This document shows, piece by piece, positions 12,301 through 22,646 of a stretch of DNA of 64,000 bases. Source of the stretch: Armigeres subalbatus (taxonomy: Eukaryota > Arthropoda > Insecta > Diptera > Culicidae). The first letter of the stretch is position 1. The number at the start of each line of letters is the position of its first letter. Under the pieces are notes generated by a model that saw only the letters and a program-made list of their open reading frames with translations, made no database searches and had not been told where the DNA came from. A program made the translations under genes and the position numbers. The stretch covers positions 18,075,284-18,139,283 of the forward strand of contig NC_085139.1 of assembly GCF_024139115.2 (NCBI RefSeq), given 5' to 3'.

Positions 12301-13140
12301 CCTTATCAATAGGAAATCAATCCTTTCTTGAGAAAACAGAACAGTAATACTGTTTTTGGCCATGCATCGGAGCCCTAGCCACATCCTTGTCTTGCTTCTA
12401 GAATATCACCAGTGAAACTCTTAAAACCCGGGATTTAGCTCTGTCTACAAGACCATTTCAAGCAAAAGAATTTGTTCAGTAATAAGAACTTCCGTGTGTT
12501 CCTCTCACTACCATTGTTCACCAGTTCAAGAAGAGTTAGTACGTATTTAAACCCCTAACTCGATTTTTCCAGCAGTCAGTTCAGCCTAGGACCGGGTACC
12601 GAGGTTTTTTACTAATTGCTTGAAAAGTTGTTTCCGCTGCATACTGTTTAGCCTCAAACAAGAGGAATTCGAGTCCTTCAACTGTCTGCAAGGTAACATT
12701 AATTATGTTTTATCTCTGAGACTGCTGTTGGTAGCGAGGACTAAATACGATGAATCCTTAATTACCACAACTTATTGCCCTAGCTAGAAAAATGGATTAG
12801 GCTAGTGCTCTGTTTGGTAGATCATACACCGCAACACACTACGTCAAAGTGATCTACCGTGTTACGGGAAACACTTGTTGTTGCTCCCGTTATAGGTTCC
12901 AGACCGCTACTTCTCTACTTCGTGTTCTTCATAGCCGTGGTCGTGGAACTGATTTGGTAGATGGTCCTGTCAACGATGGCGGACAGCGTTTGGCTACACG
13001 CCGGTTTATTCCAGTTATCTGGTGTCAAACTATTGATAGCCATACTAGAATCCTCTGGTGCTGTTAAATGTATGACATAAGCCGGAACCTGTTCATAAAT
13101 TAAATATTGTAATCAAAGTGTAATTTGACTGACCAAGCTG
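12300..13140. other. Unassigned, possibly the remainder of the Penelope relic
   Basis: No gene or clear repeat boundary is visible. It lies between the possible Penelope reverse transcriptase motif and the hammerhead-like hairpin. Confidence 0.3.
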
Positions 13141-13149
13141 AAATTTTAC

Positions 13150-13225
13150 ATCCAGCACGTTACGTCTGATGATGGCTGAAGGTCAGTAAGCCGAAACGCG
13201 TCACAGAAAATAATGCTGTGAAGTT
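13150..13225 (+). other. Hammerhead-ribozyme-like motif
   Basis: The sequence holds a CTGATGA core (13169-13175), an inverted GGCT..AGCC stem, GAAA, then CGCGTC followed by ACAG. CAGCA upstream can pair with TGCTG downstream as an outer stem I. One extra T lies between the core and stem II. Penelope-like elements are known to carry minimal hammerhead motifs with very short, palindromic stem III. Activity is not established, and the extra base may inactivate it. Confidence 0.35.
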
Positions 13226-13329
13226 TAAATATCACCGAGAAAAGCCAATCTAGCGGATTAATTAATTAAATATATTAAGTGCCTATATCCACTTATAAAC
13301 AGAAAATCAAAACTTTGTCTTAAGACCAA

Positions 13330-13550
13330 ACTTTTGATTTACAAATTTTTAAACCAGCCATAATGTATGCTCTGCCAATATGGACTAGTTGCTGCAATAC
13401 CAGAAAGACGGCACTTCAGAGGATTCAAAATAAAATTTTGAAAATGATTTTGAACTTGCCTACGAATTGGAAAGTTTCTTCCAAGTCAGATTTATCCTTC
13501 CACGACTTAGCCGTTTTGAAGAAAAGCCGGATCTCTCAGTGACGCAGATG
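13330..13550 (+). pseudogene. Jockey-type LINE 3' end fragment
   Basis: Translation gives KPAIMYALPIWTSCC, then LQRIQNKILKMILNLP and DLAVLKKSR. This is the order found in the C-terminal domain of Jockey-clade ORF2 (ILxYGxPVW..RLQxxQNKxLRxI). It is short, with no reverse transcriptase core nearby, so it is a 5'-truncated and decayed copy. Confidence 0.7.
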
Positions 13551-13796
13551 ACGTTTCTATGCCATAGGGAGGGGAGATTACAGAACTAAAGAAGGGAAAG
13601 AGGATTTGTTGTCGAATTAGCTAGGAAAATGATATTGTGAATTGCTGATGAAGAATTCATTGAATTATTACAACTTTATATATTCTAAAGGCTTGTTTAC
13701 AGTTCGGAAAACGCGTCCCGGGATTTGGTCTTCCAACAATCCTACGCCTTTGCTCGCAAGGCTACTGGATACCCCAACTTACTAAATAATGGTTGT

Positions 13797-13931
13797 AAAG
13801 GCTGCCTTACACCTCGGGAAAATTTTCGGGATTTTTATTTTCCGTGCCCAAATTCCGAAAACATCGCATATGCAAAAATACATGGGGAAATAATCCGCGG
13901 ACCAAATTCCCGAGGTATGAGGCTACCTTAA
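13797..13931. mobile_element. Short MITE, CCTCGGGAA ends
   Basis: AAGGCTGCCTTACACCTCGG at the left is matched by the reverse complement of the right end, AAGGTAGCCTCATACCTCGG; both continue GAA. About 135 bp long and noncoding. The small open frame inside is not convincing as a gene. Confidence 0.65.
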
Positions 13932-14177
13932 TTCAGTAATTTCAATGGAGCTCGGGAATTCAAATCCCGCTCGAAAAACCAAAATCACTGTTTTCCAGAA
14001 GTGTAAATCCAACCGCAGGATTTGCTCTGGGAAATAAAATGAAACTCTACACACATGTCTACACAAATCGTTTTGAATTGTTTCCGTCTGGGATTTCGTG
14101 TTTGAATCTTCGTCTGAACAGTGAGGTTTAAAGCGTGTCTGAAAAATGTCATCTGAAGAGCAGTTTGTTGAAGCTTT

Positions 14178-14610
14178 TTTAAGGTGGTTATACAAAAAAG
14201 CCACAAATCGGCCATCTTGGAAACCACGTGCTTTTTCTAGTGATTTTCCAAGAGCACGAATTGAGAGAACAACAACGCCCATGGGGATGAAACATCCGTA
14301 GATCGTTTGATTACTCATGCTAAACAATCGACTTTAATTTCAGCAATGTACGAAAAGTATTACGCTGGACTTGAACTTTTGATAATAGGAATAGAAAACC
14401 GTGTGGTGAATTTCAAATTCCAGCGTAATACTTTTCGTACATTGCTAAAATTAAAGTCGATTGCTTAGCATGAGTAATCAAACGATCTACGGATGTTTCA
14501 TCCCCATGGGCGTTGTTGTTCTCTCAATTCGTGCTCTTGAAAAATCACTAGAAAAAGCACGTGGTTTCCAAGATGGCCGATTTGTGGCTTTGTTGTATAA
14601 CCACCTTAAA
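14178..14610. repeat. Large near-perfect palindrome (foldback element)
   Basis: Two arms of about 195 bp (14178-14372 and 14416-14610) are inverted copies with only a few differences. They are centred near 14394 with a spacer of about 40 bases. The outermost sequence is AAGGTGGTTATACAA and the innermost is AGCAATGTACGAAAAGTATT. Transcribed, it would form one long hairpin. Each arm carries the same open frame (with NQTIYGCFIPMG and FQDGRFVA), which is why frames on both strands look alike. It lies directly upstream of a MADF-type coding segment. Confidence 0.85.
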
Positions 14611-14736
14611 TATTGATTATGTGTTTGGAAGACTTTGGGGAGGAGCAAAATTTCGACCAAGTAGAATATTCGGAAGAACCCTTGCAAGAACCACTGTTAG
14701 GAACGCAGGCGAAAAAGACGAACGCAGGCGAAAAAT

Positions 14737-14932
14737 ATCGAAAAGAGATCAGGAGATTATTATTAAACTGACTCTTTGTGAGGAAATCAAAAAGCATTCT
14801 TGCGTTTACCAAATTACCCGTAAGGATTACTCTGATAGAAACGCCAAGGATGCCGCTTGGCATGAAAACAGCTTAAATATGACAATGCATTTGGGAAGAT
14901 CATACAGCGTCCATGAATGCCTAAAATACTGA
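14737..14932 (+). pseudogene. MADF-domain coding segment (N-terminal part)
   Basis: The frame ending at 14932 contains IIIKLTLCEEIKKHSCVYQ, then RKDYSDRNAKDAAWHE. This fits the MADF (Myb/SANT-like) pattern of a helix, a C-hydrophobic-Y, a KDYxDRN and an AW. Such genes are carried by PIF/Harbinger transposons and also occur as host Adf1-like factors. The frame stops shortly after, where a shift would be needed to continue (LIRIKRIDQGHY). The likely C-terminal part is at 16905-17292. The upstream part of this frame comes from the palindrome arm and is not genuine. Confidence 0.55.
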
Positions 14933-14962
14933 TACGTATTAAAAGAATCGACCAGGGACACT

Positions 14963-16515
14963 ACACAGAAAAAAATTCCATGGTAACAATTACTATTTTC
15001 AAAACAACCACAAATTTTCAGTTAAATTAACCATGCATTCGGACAAATTCACCACTGATTCAGTTCACGTAACAACATTCCACCAGGACCACAGTTGATT
15101 TTTACTGCGCGCATGGTAAAATCAAACGGGTTTGTTGTTGCGTTGCGTTGTAACGGAGTATTTCGTAGATTGCATACTGATAGTTGTCATGTATATTCTT
15201 TACCTTTCTTACCCCAATTGCTTATGGATTTCCATTTGGGATTCAATGGAAATCCAATTGGGGGTCCAAAATGATAAAACATGAAAGCTATCATTGCCGG
15301 CCACGCCCATCTTCTCCGTTACTAGGAAAGGGAAGGAAATGATGATATGACATTTACTTAACGAGAGGCCAGCGACTCACCGACGCCCTCATAGATGTCA
15401 AGGAATTGGATGGTGGGTAGGGTATGTGGTTTAGGAGTATCATTATAAGCAAATGATAGAAAATTTGTGGAAATACGTTGGGAGTCACTTTGCTAAGAAA
15501 TTTATGTCACTCCATTATCCTTGCCGATTATTTTCCTCGGATGGGGCGAAGGTATTAGCCTTGCCCTGGCTAATAGCCTAGGTTTAAGCGCCTTTGCTCG
15601 CTCTCTGAAACGAAAAAAGAGCATAAAGAAATTAAATTCCCCTTCCCCCCTGATATGATAATGATTTTGATCAACAAATGAATTCTAAGTGGATGAATAA
15701 ATGATGAAACGGCTGCAAACATCATCATCATCATTAGCTGGTTATGGGACAGCTTTCTCGCAAGGGCAGCTGATTAAACTGGAAATCATCCATGATGCAG
15801 ATCTTTTAAGTCAACCCATTGCACCACTCTGAGTGCGCTGGACCCACGTTAAATGTTATGATTTGCATTTAAAAATTATCAAATAAGACATAATGGTTTG
15901 ATCTCACCAATCTTCCAGAAGAAACCTTTTGGCTCCATATAACCTTTGTGTAGAGGTGGCAGGATGCATATTCTTGTACGTGTCGTTCGTAATTCTGCTA
16001 AATAAGCTGGCACCAGGTTTGAATTCCTACAATAACGTCACCAATGACAATCCTTTGGATAGTTCAGCAGTATTCCAGTTCCAGCAACTTGCAGGCACTT
16101 GCGAGAGCAATGTTAGGAAACCGCTCGCCGTAATAATTCCTTTTTAGTCGATCGCAGCTACATCGAGAAAACCGCCTGGACGGTATCGGCAACATTCCAG
16201 CCAAAAAGAATGCAAAGGCAGTCACTTTTTTGTAGAACTATCAAAAGGAAAGCTTCGCGATAGTTAGATGGTTGGTATCGCACCCTATTTGCCGGAGTAT
16301 CTGGATCAAATCACTATAGTCACCCTTGTCACAATAAAACACACAGCCTAATGTCCAAATGTATTCGCGGTACATTTTCCTAGAAAAAAAAATTAAACTT
16401 TTTTCTGAATCGGTTAAATCAAACGGGTTTGTTGTTTGCTGAAAATCATCGGTGCGTATTCTTAAATTAACCCTCGGAATGGTAGTTTCAACTGCAACAT
16501 TTTTTTGAGTGTATA
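14963..16515. mobile_element. Possible TA-flanked insertion within the MADF gene
   Basis: After a TA, the left end reads CACAGAAAAAAATTCC. A matching inverted end (CACTCAAAAAAATG on the minus strand) is followed by TA at about 16516. The match is short and the interior is unrecognised, so this is tentative. An insertion here would explain why the two MADF-gene parts are 2 kb apart. The interior has short frames on both strands and no identified product. Confidence 0.3.
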
Positions 16516-16904
16516 AGATAGTTGCATTAACCCTTTCCTTCCCATGGTAGCTGTAGAGCTCCATCAAATTTTTCACCTTCCAATATACTTCGAATTATTT
16601 CAACAACAAAGAGCAGTATTTGGCACAACTTTATGGTTTCATTAGACTGCAAATATAATCAATTTTGAGTAACAATAGTGAAACTATTGAAAACAATCAA
16701 GTAACTATTGAATAAAATTAAAAAACTTTCCTTTTCGTTTTCCACTAATTTCAGCTATGCCAAATAACTTTTGTTCTAGCATTTTTTTCATAGATCGTTC
16801 CTTCCTATTGAAATCTTCGAAAAAAGTCGTAGGAAGGAGAGGGTTAAACGAAATAAAATATGTTGTTTGTTTGCATATATGTACAGGATTTATTTGAATA
16901 AGGC

Positions 16905-17292
16905 AAAAGTTCAGAAAATTTCTGAAAAATCCGGAGCGCCAGATGATGTGCTGGACATGTATATGTCAGATGGATCTCATATGGATGTCATATTTATATA
17001 AAATTTAAAAACCTCTTTCCAGAGCCTCGTGGTTCCGGACACACCATCAACGAGTAACTCTCGTAATCGGGCTCGTTCCAACGACATACTGGATGAGACG
17101 TTGTCATCTGTGGCGATGTCGTTATATATGTTAATTGATTCACGTGCAAATGAAGAACACACTCAACTGAAATTTAAGGAGTTTCACCTTGAGTTGGACA
17201 AAGTTTTACATAAAATGCCACTCATACAGGGTATGCAGTTTTGTGTTGAAATAATTAAACAAGCTAATGAGGTTTTGGAAAATATGCCATAA
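16905..17292 (+). pseudogene. C-terminal exons of a MADF/BESS-like gene
   Basis: 16905-17001 reads AKVQKISEKSGAPDDVLDMY in a clean frame. A pyrimidine-rich CCTCTTTCCAG acceptor then precedes an exon that begins about 17022 and ends at a TAA at 17290-17292. This exon encodes a Ser/Arg-rich linker (TPSTSNSRNRARSND) and an amphipathic C-terminus with FKEFHLELDKVLHKM and CVEIIKQANEV. That layout resembles the tails of Harbinger-associated MADF proteins. The donor site of the upstream exon is unclear. It may be a live gene, but the distance to the MADF segment argues for a broken one. Confidence 0.45.
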
Positions 17293-17353
17293 GATAATAT
17301 TTGAACATTGCTAATTAAACAGGAATTAACATCGCTAATAAGCGTTTACATTA

Positions 17354-17506
17354 GGGGTCGTACATTAATCATGTAAGCACTTAGGGGGGAGAGAGGGTCT
17401 GCCATTTTCATATAAATAAAAAAATATTTATATGGGAAAAATCTTACATAGGTTGAGGGAGGGGAAAAACCCAGAAAAATTTCTTACGTGATAAGTATAC
17501 GGCCCC
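17354..17506. mobile_element. MITE, GGGGTCGTA ends, TTA-flanked
   Basis: The left end GGGGTCGTACATTAATCATG..TAAG pairs with the inverted right end CTTACGTGATAAGTATACGG..CCCC. TTA occurs at 17351-17353 and 17508-17510, consistent with a 3-bp Harbinger-type duplication. It is related to the copy at 1963-2126. Confidence 0.7.
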
Positions 17507-17739
17507 ATTATGCTAATTTCGCCCTAGTATAGTAGTAGTATTACAGACAAACATACATAACAGCTTGAACATTTTTCTAAAAAATCCATCGTCCAACTCC
17601 TCTACCACCATCTTGCGAGCATGTTACACGAAACAATACATTGTCACCAGAAGGCGCTGGAGTAAAATGTCAAACTCGAAGGATTACGACGGTAGCGCCT
17701 CTAGTTGTGAAACAAGCAATCAATCATGGATCGTGGAAG

Positions 17740-19230
17740 TCATTACTTACTTACTTATGGATCCTGTACACCTCCAGTGGTGCAAAGGGCCGACTTGAAA
17801 GATCTCCATCCTGTCCTGAGCGTTGCCCGGCTATCGCTTTAACCTGTTGCCAGGTTAGATTTCGGTCGACTTTTTTTATTTCTTTATTGAGGCTTCGCCG
17901 CCATGAGCCTCTGGGTCTGCCTCTGCTGCGATGTCCCGCTGGGTTCCAGTCTAATGCTTGTTTACAGATTTTGTTTCCGCCCCTACGTAGAGTGTGGCCG
18001 ACCCAGCCCAACTTCCGATCCCGAATTTCTGTTATCTGCTATCGGCCTCTGGTGACAACGACGATGGAGCTCGTTGTTTGAGATCCAGTTGTGAGGCCAG
18101 CAGGCCCGAATTATATACCGCAGGCATCTGTTAATGAACACCTGCAGCCGTTGAGTGTTCTCCACTGATACACACCATGTTTCGCTAGCGTATAACAGCA
18201 CAGATTTCACGTTAGAGTTGAAAATTCGTATTTTGGTGCGTTCACTTATCTGCCTGTTTTTCCAGATATTTCTTAAACTCGCAAAGGCAGCCCTTGCTTT
18301 TTTGATCCGTGCGCCTATGTCGATCTTGGTACCGTCATCTGACGCCATTTGGCTACCAAGATATTGGAAGCTTTCAACATTCTCCACTGGTTGCCCGGCT
18401 ACTGTGAAACTGGAAGGAGTCACCGTGTTTACATCCAACGATTTGGTTTTGTTGACGTTGATGACTAAACCTGCCGAAGAGGAGCGCTCGGCAAGGTCGT
18501 TGAGCTTACTCTGCATATCAGAGCGCCGTTGCGCGAGGAGTGCAACATCATCCGCCAATTCGAAGTCATTTAGGTGCTCCATGGTTATAGGCCCTCCTTA
18601 GCCGTGCGGTAAGACGCGCGGCTACAAAGCAAGACCATGCTGAGGGTTGCTGGGTTCGATTCCCGATGCCGGTCTAGGAAATTTTCGGATTGGAAATTGT
18701 CTCGACTCCCTGGGCATAAAAGTATCATTGTGTTAGCCTCATGATATACGAATGCAAAAATGGTAACTTGGCTTAGAAACCTCGCAGTTAATAACTGTGG
18801 AAGTGCTCAATGAACACTAAGCTGCGAGGCGGCTCTGTCCCAGTGTGGGGATGTAATGCCAATAAGAAGAAGTAGAAGATGGTTATAGGCTGCCATAACA
18901 GCCCACGGTTTGGTTTACGGTCAATCGCATCTACCAGAACCTCGTCGATTACGATGAGGAACAGTAACGGTGATAGAATACATCCTTGCCTCACACCAGC
19001 TACGACCCGGATAGGGTCGGACAAGACCCCATTGTGCAGCACTCTACACGAGAAGGCCTCGTACTGTGCCTCGATGAGGCCGATGGTTTTCTCAGGAACT
19101 CCCTTGCGTCTCAGGGCGCCCCACATATGCTCGTGATTGAGACCGTCGAAAGCTTTTTCGTAGTCAATGAATACCAAGTAAAGGGACTCTTGGAATTCGT
19201 TGACCGTTGATTTTACTATGTCCATATTTT
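17740..19230 (-). mobile_element. RTE-clade LINE (JAM1-like), 5'-truncated, interrupted by a SINE
   Basis: On the minus strand the 19225-18890 part holds reverse transcriptase motifs FIDYEKAFDGLNH and GVRQGCILSPLLF. The 18582-17751 part continues with ELADDVALLA (the position of the xADD catalytic motif), FQYLGSQMASDDG and then WVGHTLRR, RGRPRGSWRR and LTWQQVKAIA, the typical RTE C-terminus. The 3' end finishes with a (TAAG)n tail at about 17741-17757. A SINE (18592-18878) sits exactly between the two coding parts. At least one frameshift near 17983-18011 separates the last block. The endonuclease half is absent. Confidence 0.88.
18592..18878 (+). mobile_element. tRNA-derived SINE (Feilai-like), near full length, with TSD
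   Basis: The head CCTTAGCCGTGCGGTAAGA resembles an RNA polymerase III box A. GGTTCGATTCC (18652-18662) is a good box B. The body ends in AATAAGAAGAAGTAGAAG. It is bounded by an 11-bp direct repeat ATGGTTATAGG at 18581-18591 and 18879-18889. Removing the SINE and one repeat restores an open RTE frame, which confirms the insertion. Orientation is opposite to the host LINE. Confidence 0.9.
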
Positions 19231-20600
19231 TAATTGAGGCATATCAAACACCAACTGTATGAAAGTATGGACCTTCAGCTACCGAATGTCCCTGATTTAT
19301 TAGGAGGAATTCGGAGGAAATACTGATTTGGTAAACATTAAAGTAACCCAAATTAGTATAAAAATCATTTTCTTCAAAAAACTGGTTTTAGATACGATTT
19401 TTTTAAATATCATCATAATTCGTTACCGTTAAAAGATAGAAAGTTGGTATGTTCTACAAAGTTGTTCGTTTTTTCATACTCTATCACTTTTGTAGCGGCT
19501 AATTTTTTTAATTTTTTTTTTTTTTGACAGAATTGAAAAAATTGGATAACCCTAACAGGAGAATTTTTCGATCACCTTAATCTTCCAAAAGATAGCTTAT
19601 TTTTTGATAAAATTTTCTTCCGAATACACCAACTGTGTAAAATCAAACGTTTGCACGTAAATAAAAAAACGAGCGTTTTTACACATAGTTTTTAGCTTGT
19701 TGCGCCCACTGTGTGGGTTTGATTGCGTGCATCCGATAGAAGTTATCATAGAACTTATCAAAGTAACCGAATGTCCAGAAAAATATTAAACGAAAAATAT
19801 TTATGCCGAGCTAACACAAGTAGAATACGACTAATATCGCTTTGCGCAGGTGGACAGGTTTTTTTCGGGTAAGAAAAGGGTGTTATTGACTCACCAATCA
19901 TTACTATAGACGGTATGGGAATACTAACAAAGTCGTTAATGGAGTCACTCAAAGATTATTCCTTCTGTATCTACTGCGTTGCCAGGTTAAAATTGTACCA
20001 CTGAAAAGGATACAACACGGAAACACAGGATAACATCTCGTAGAGCAACCACTACATATTTTCCATTCAATCTCAGATAATAGCCTTAGCCTTCATCAAT
20101 GTTTTATGTTCAGTTTTTACCAATATTTTAAGTTATAATCCATCTAAACTTCAAACCGATAATCCTACTCGATAACAGCTACAAGTTTCAGAATTCCTGA
20201 AAAAGAAATAATGTAAGCCAAACATTTTCCGAGATTCAATAACTCAATCGACTGTTAAACTCAGAAATGTCCGATTTCCTAAGTAGCACATTTTGAACAG
20301 AATTGATTGCAGCAACTTTGATGTAAAAGAATTCGGTCACTTACAAACTTGCAACAAGTGTGCTACTCGGGTTATTTACATACATCCTCCAATTTATTAA
20401 TTGTACATGCTAAGCAAATTAGTAAGTATTAGCAAAAACAAAACCCTGACTATTCCACCTAACGGCGTTGATGCATTTTTGGTGGCCATAGCTTTTGAGC
20501 CCATAGTGCGATCTGGCCAATTTTCAATGGGAAACAATAAGGCAGGATTCCCCGTGGGAAGCAACTTGTTGCGAGTAAATCGGTTAAAGATTAGTGCTTA
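19231..20600. other. Intergenic, AT-rich, nothing assigned
   Basis: Poly-T and poly-A tracts and repeated GTTCTACAAAGTTGTTCG-like sequence suggest old interspersed repeats, but no borders or genes can be supported. Confidence 0.4.
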
Positions 20601-20605
20601 AAAAA

Positions 20606-20790
20606 TGAGTGAATATTGTTTGCGCACATACATACACAACACACATACACACGTACATACAGACATCATCTCAGTTCGTTGAACGATGGTATATAACACT
20701 TTGTGTCTCCGGGCCTCCAATAAAAAAACATGTTTTTGAAGCGAGCGTATATAGAATACGAAAATTCTTCTACGAGAAAGGCAAAAATAA
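20606..20790 (+). repeat. Interspersed repeat ending CGAGAAAGGC, copy A
   Basis: A CA-rich stretch (ACATACATACACAACACACA) is followed by CAGACATCATCTCAGTTCGT, GGTATATAACACTTTG, GTCTCCGGGCCT and finally ACGAGAAAGGCAAAAA. The same order appears at 54990-55210 and, inverted, at 57509-57618. Confidence 0.7.
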
Positions 20791-21338
20791 ATAAGAAAGC
20801 ACAAATGACACAACAAGTGATTCAATATTGCATCTGTCAGAATATGAAATATGTCAACCATTGATTCATACATGCTGAAAAATCATTTAATCAATCAAAC
20901 TGCTATTAATTAAGAACCGTTTGTGTTATTTGAGGGATTTTGAACATTTTTCTCAACCATAGTATAGCACTTCTTTTAATTGTTTATGGACAATCGACGC
21001 CACCTACCTTTGACAGTTCATCCTTTGTCGACATTTCAGGTAACAGCTAACACACTCACACATCCAAGAAGCTATCTTTTCAAGGATTTCTTTGTTCTTA
21101 TTGGACTCAAGGTGCATGTAACATGAATGGAGGCATAGAGAGAGCATATTATTATTAATTCTCAGAGAATCTTTCAGCACCCATTACTTTCATTGACAAA
21201 CCCCTCGATTGTCAGAATTATTTTGATCCAAACAGAAGATTTTATTAGTTTTTAATTTTGCTTGTTGCGAATGGTGCCGAATCATCCAGGAAATTTACAT
21301 TTAACAATAAGAGAATTATAGTGATCGAGTCAACGCCA
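20790..21338. promoter_or_regulatory. Upstream region and presumptive 5' untranslated region of the zinc-finger gene
   Basis: No repeat or gene was recognised. The in-frame open stretch reaches back to 21258 but contains no ATG before 21339, so 21258-21338 is probably untranslated leader or, less likely, the end of a coding exon. No clear TATA box was identified. Confidence 0.35.
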
Positions 21339-22556
21339 ATGTGTGCGTCACAGAGAAAAGAATGCACTTTTTGCAAAAAGCCCCTAAAGAGCCGCTCAAG
21401 TCGACACTATCACGAGCATTGCCAGAACCCAGAGCTAAAACCATTCAAGTGTGACCACTGCGATCGTACCTTCAGTACCAAATCGCACAAAACATTCCAC
21501 GAGGAGAACCATTCGGGGCAGCGTCTGCAGTGCACCCAATGCGACAAGACCTACCAACACCAACGTGATCTTGATCTTCATAAGCGTGAACACAGTTCGT
21601 CAGCAATATCGCTGCAAGCCAAGTGCAACAGGTGCGCCCAACAATTCGAATCAAAGCAAGCCCTCGCCCAACACAAGCGAATGCAGCATACCGCGACGAA
21701 ACGATTCAAGTGTGATCAGTGCGATATGACCTTCGGCCTCAAAGGCAACCTCACAAAGCATGCCAAGATTATACACTCGAAAGAGAAACTATTCAAATGT
21801 GACCAATGCGGAAAAACGTTCTACCGCAACAATGCTTTGAAATTTCACATGCTCAACCATCGATCAAAAAATTTCCAATGCAAAACATGTCACAAGGAAT
21901 TCGTTGATGCCAGAAACCTCGAAAGACATCTAAAAACACACGCTACTGAAAAGGAATTTAAATGTGATATCTGCGGAATTTCCAGCTCACGGAAGGACAA
22001 CATTCTGCGGCATGCGAAAAGCTTCCATCCGGATTGCGATATCAACAAGGTGGTACTGAAAAGTGAAATACCCGAACAACTAGATGCAATCAAAAAAGAT
22101 GCCAAACAAAGCAGTAAATCTGCACCGAAGGTAATCGAGTCCAGATTTACTACGGAACCGTCCATCTCGAATCGGATCAGCGTAATTCAAGTGGTAGGAA
22201 AACCGAAACCACTCTCGATACCCAAGCCAACAATGTCGATCACAGCCCCTTCTGGCTCCAAAAGCATTGAAACCTTGCCCAAACCACCTCCACCGAAGGT
22301 AGACCCACTGGAAATCTACCGTAAAATCCTGAAACCGAGCAATGATGATGACGAAGACGTCGTTATCAACAAACCACCCCCATCGAATGAACCGGCGAAA
22401 ACAAACAGTTCGTCGACGCAGGCGTCGGCAGTATCCGTCAACAATAACACATCCACGGCCATCAGTGGCGGTAATAATTCTTCTATAAATAATTTCACTG
22501 AAGTTCATTGGCGAAAGCGCACCTCACAGATCTACGCTACCAATTCGAATCGGTGA
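21339..22556 (+). CDS. C2H2 zinc-finger protein
   Basis: A predicted nuclear DNA-binding protein of about 405 residues. The N-terminal half holds an atypical CTFC..H-x2-C unit (residues 9-28), then seven C2H2 fingers at roughly 38-58, 65-85, 96-117, 125-146, 153-173, 180-200 and 207-230. Linkers are variable rather than TGEKP-like. The C-terminal 170 residues are low complexity (Pro, Lys, Ser, Asn), with a DDDED acidic patch, and end in EVHWRKRTSQ. I chose the ATG at 21339 because the frame has no earlier ATG. The locus appears intronless. It lies 90 bases upstream of a methyltransferase-like gene on the same strand. DNA target and orthologue are not identifiable from the sequence alone. Confidence 0.9.
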   Translation: MCASQRKECTFCKKPLKSRSSRHYHEHCQNPELKPFKCDHCDRTFSTKSHKTFHEENHSGQRLQCTQCDKTYQHQRDLDLHKREHSSSAISLQAKCNRCAQQFESKQALAQHKRMQHTATKRFKCDQCDMTFGLKGNLTKHAKIIHSKEKLFKCDQCGKTFYRNNALKFHMLNHRSKNFQCKTCHKEFVDARNLERHLKTHATEKEFKCDICGISSSRKDNILRHAKSFHPDCDINKVVLKSEIPEQLDAIKKDAKQSSKSAPKVIESRFTTEPSISNRISVIQVVGKPKPLSIPKPTMSITAPSGSKSIETLPKPPPPKVDPLEIYRKILKPSNDDDEDVVINKPPPSNEPAKTNSSSTQASAVSVNNNTSTAISGGNNSSINNFTEVHWRKRTSQIYATNSNR

Positions 22557-22646
22557 GAGCGCTCGGTGCGCGCGTGTCCATTCGCGTGAAAAATTTGCCA
22601 GACACCGCCGCTGTATTGTTCGCCATCAATCTTCCCTCCATGCATA

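Noticed and set aside
18155..18601. 148-codon plus-strand frame opposite the RTE element
   Set aside because: It is antisense to the recognised reverse-transcriptase frame.
22080..22508. 142-codon minus-strand frame
   Set aside because: It is a shadow of the zinc-finger gene's low-complexity C-terminus.
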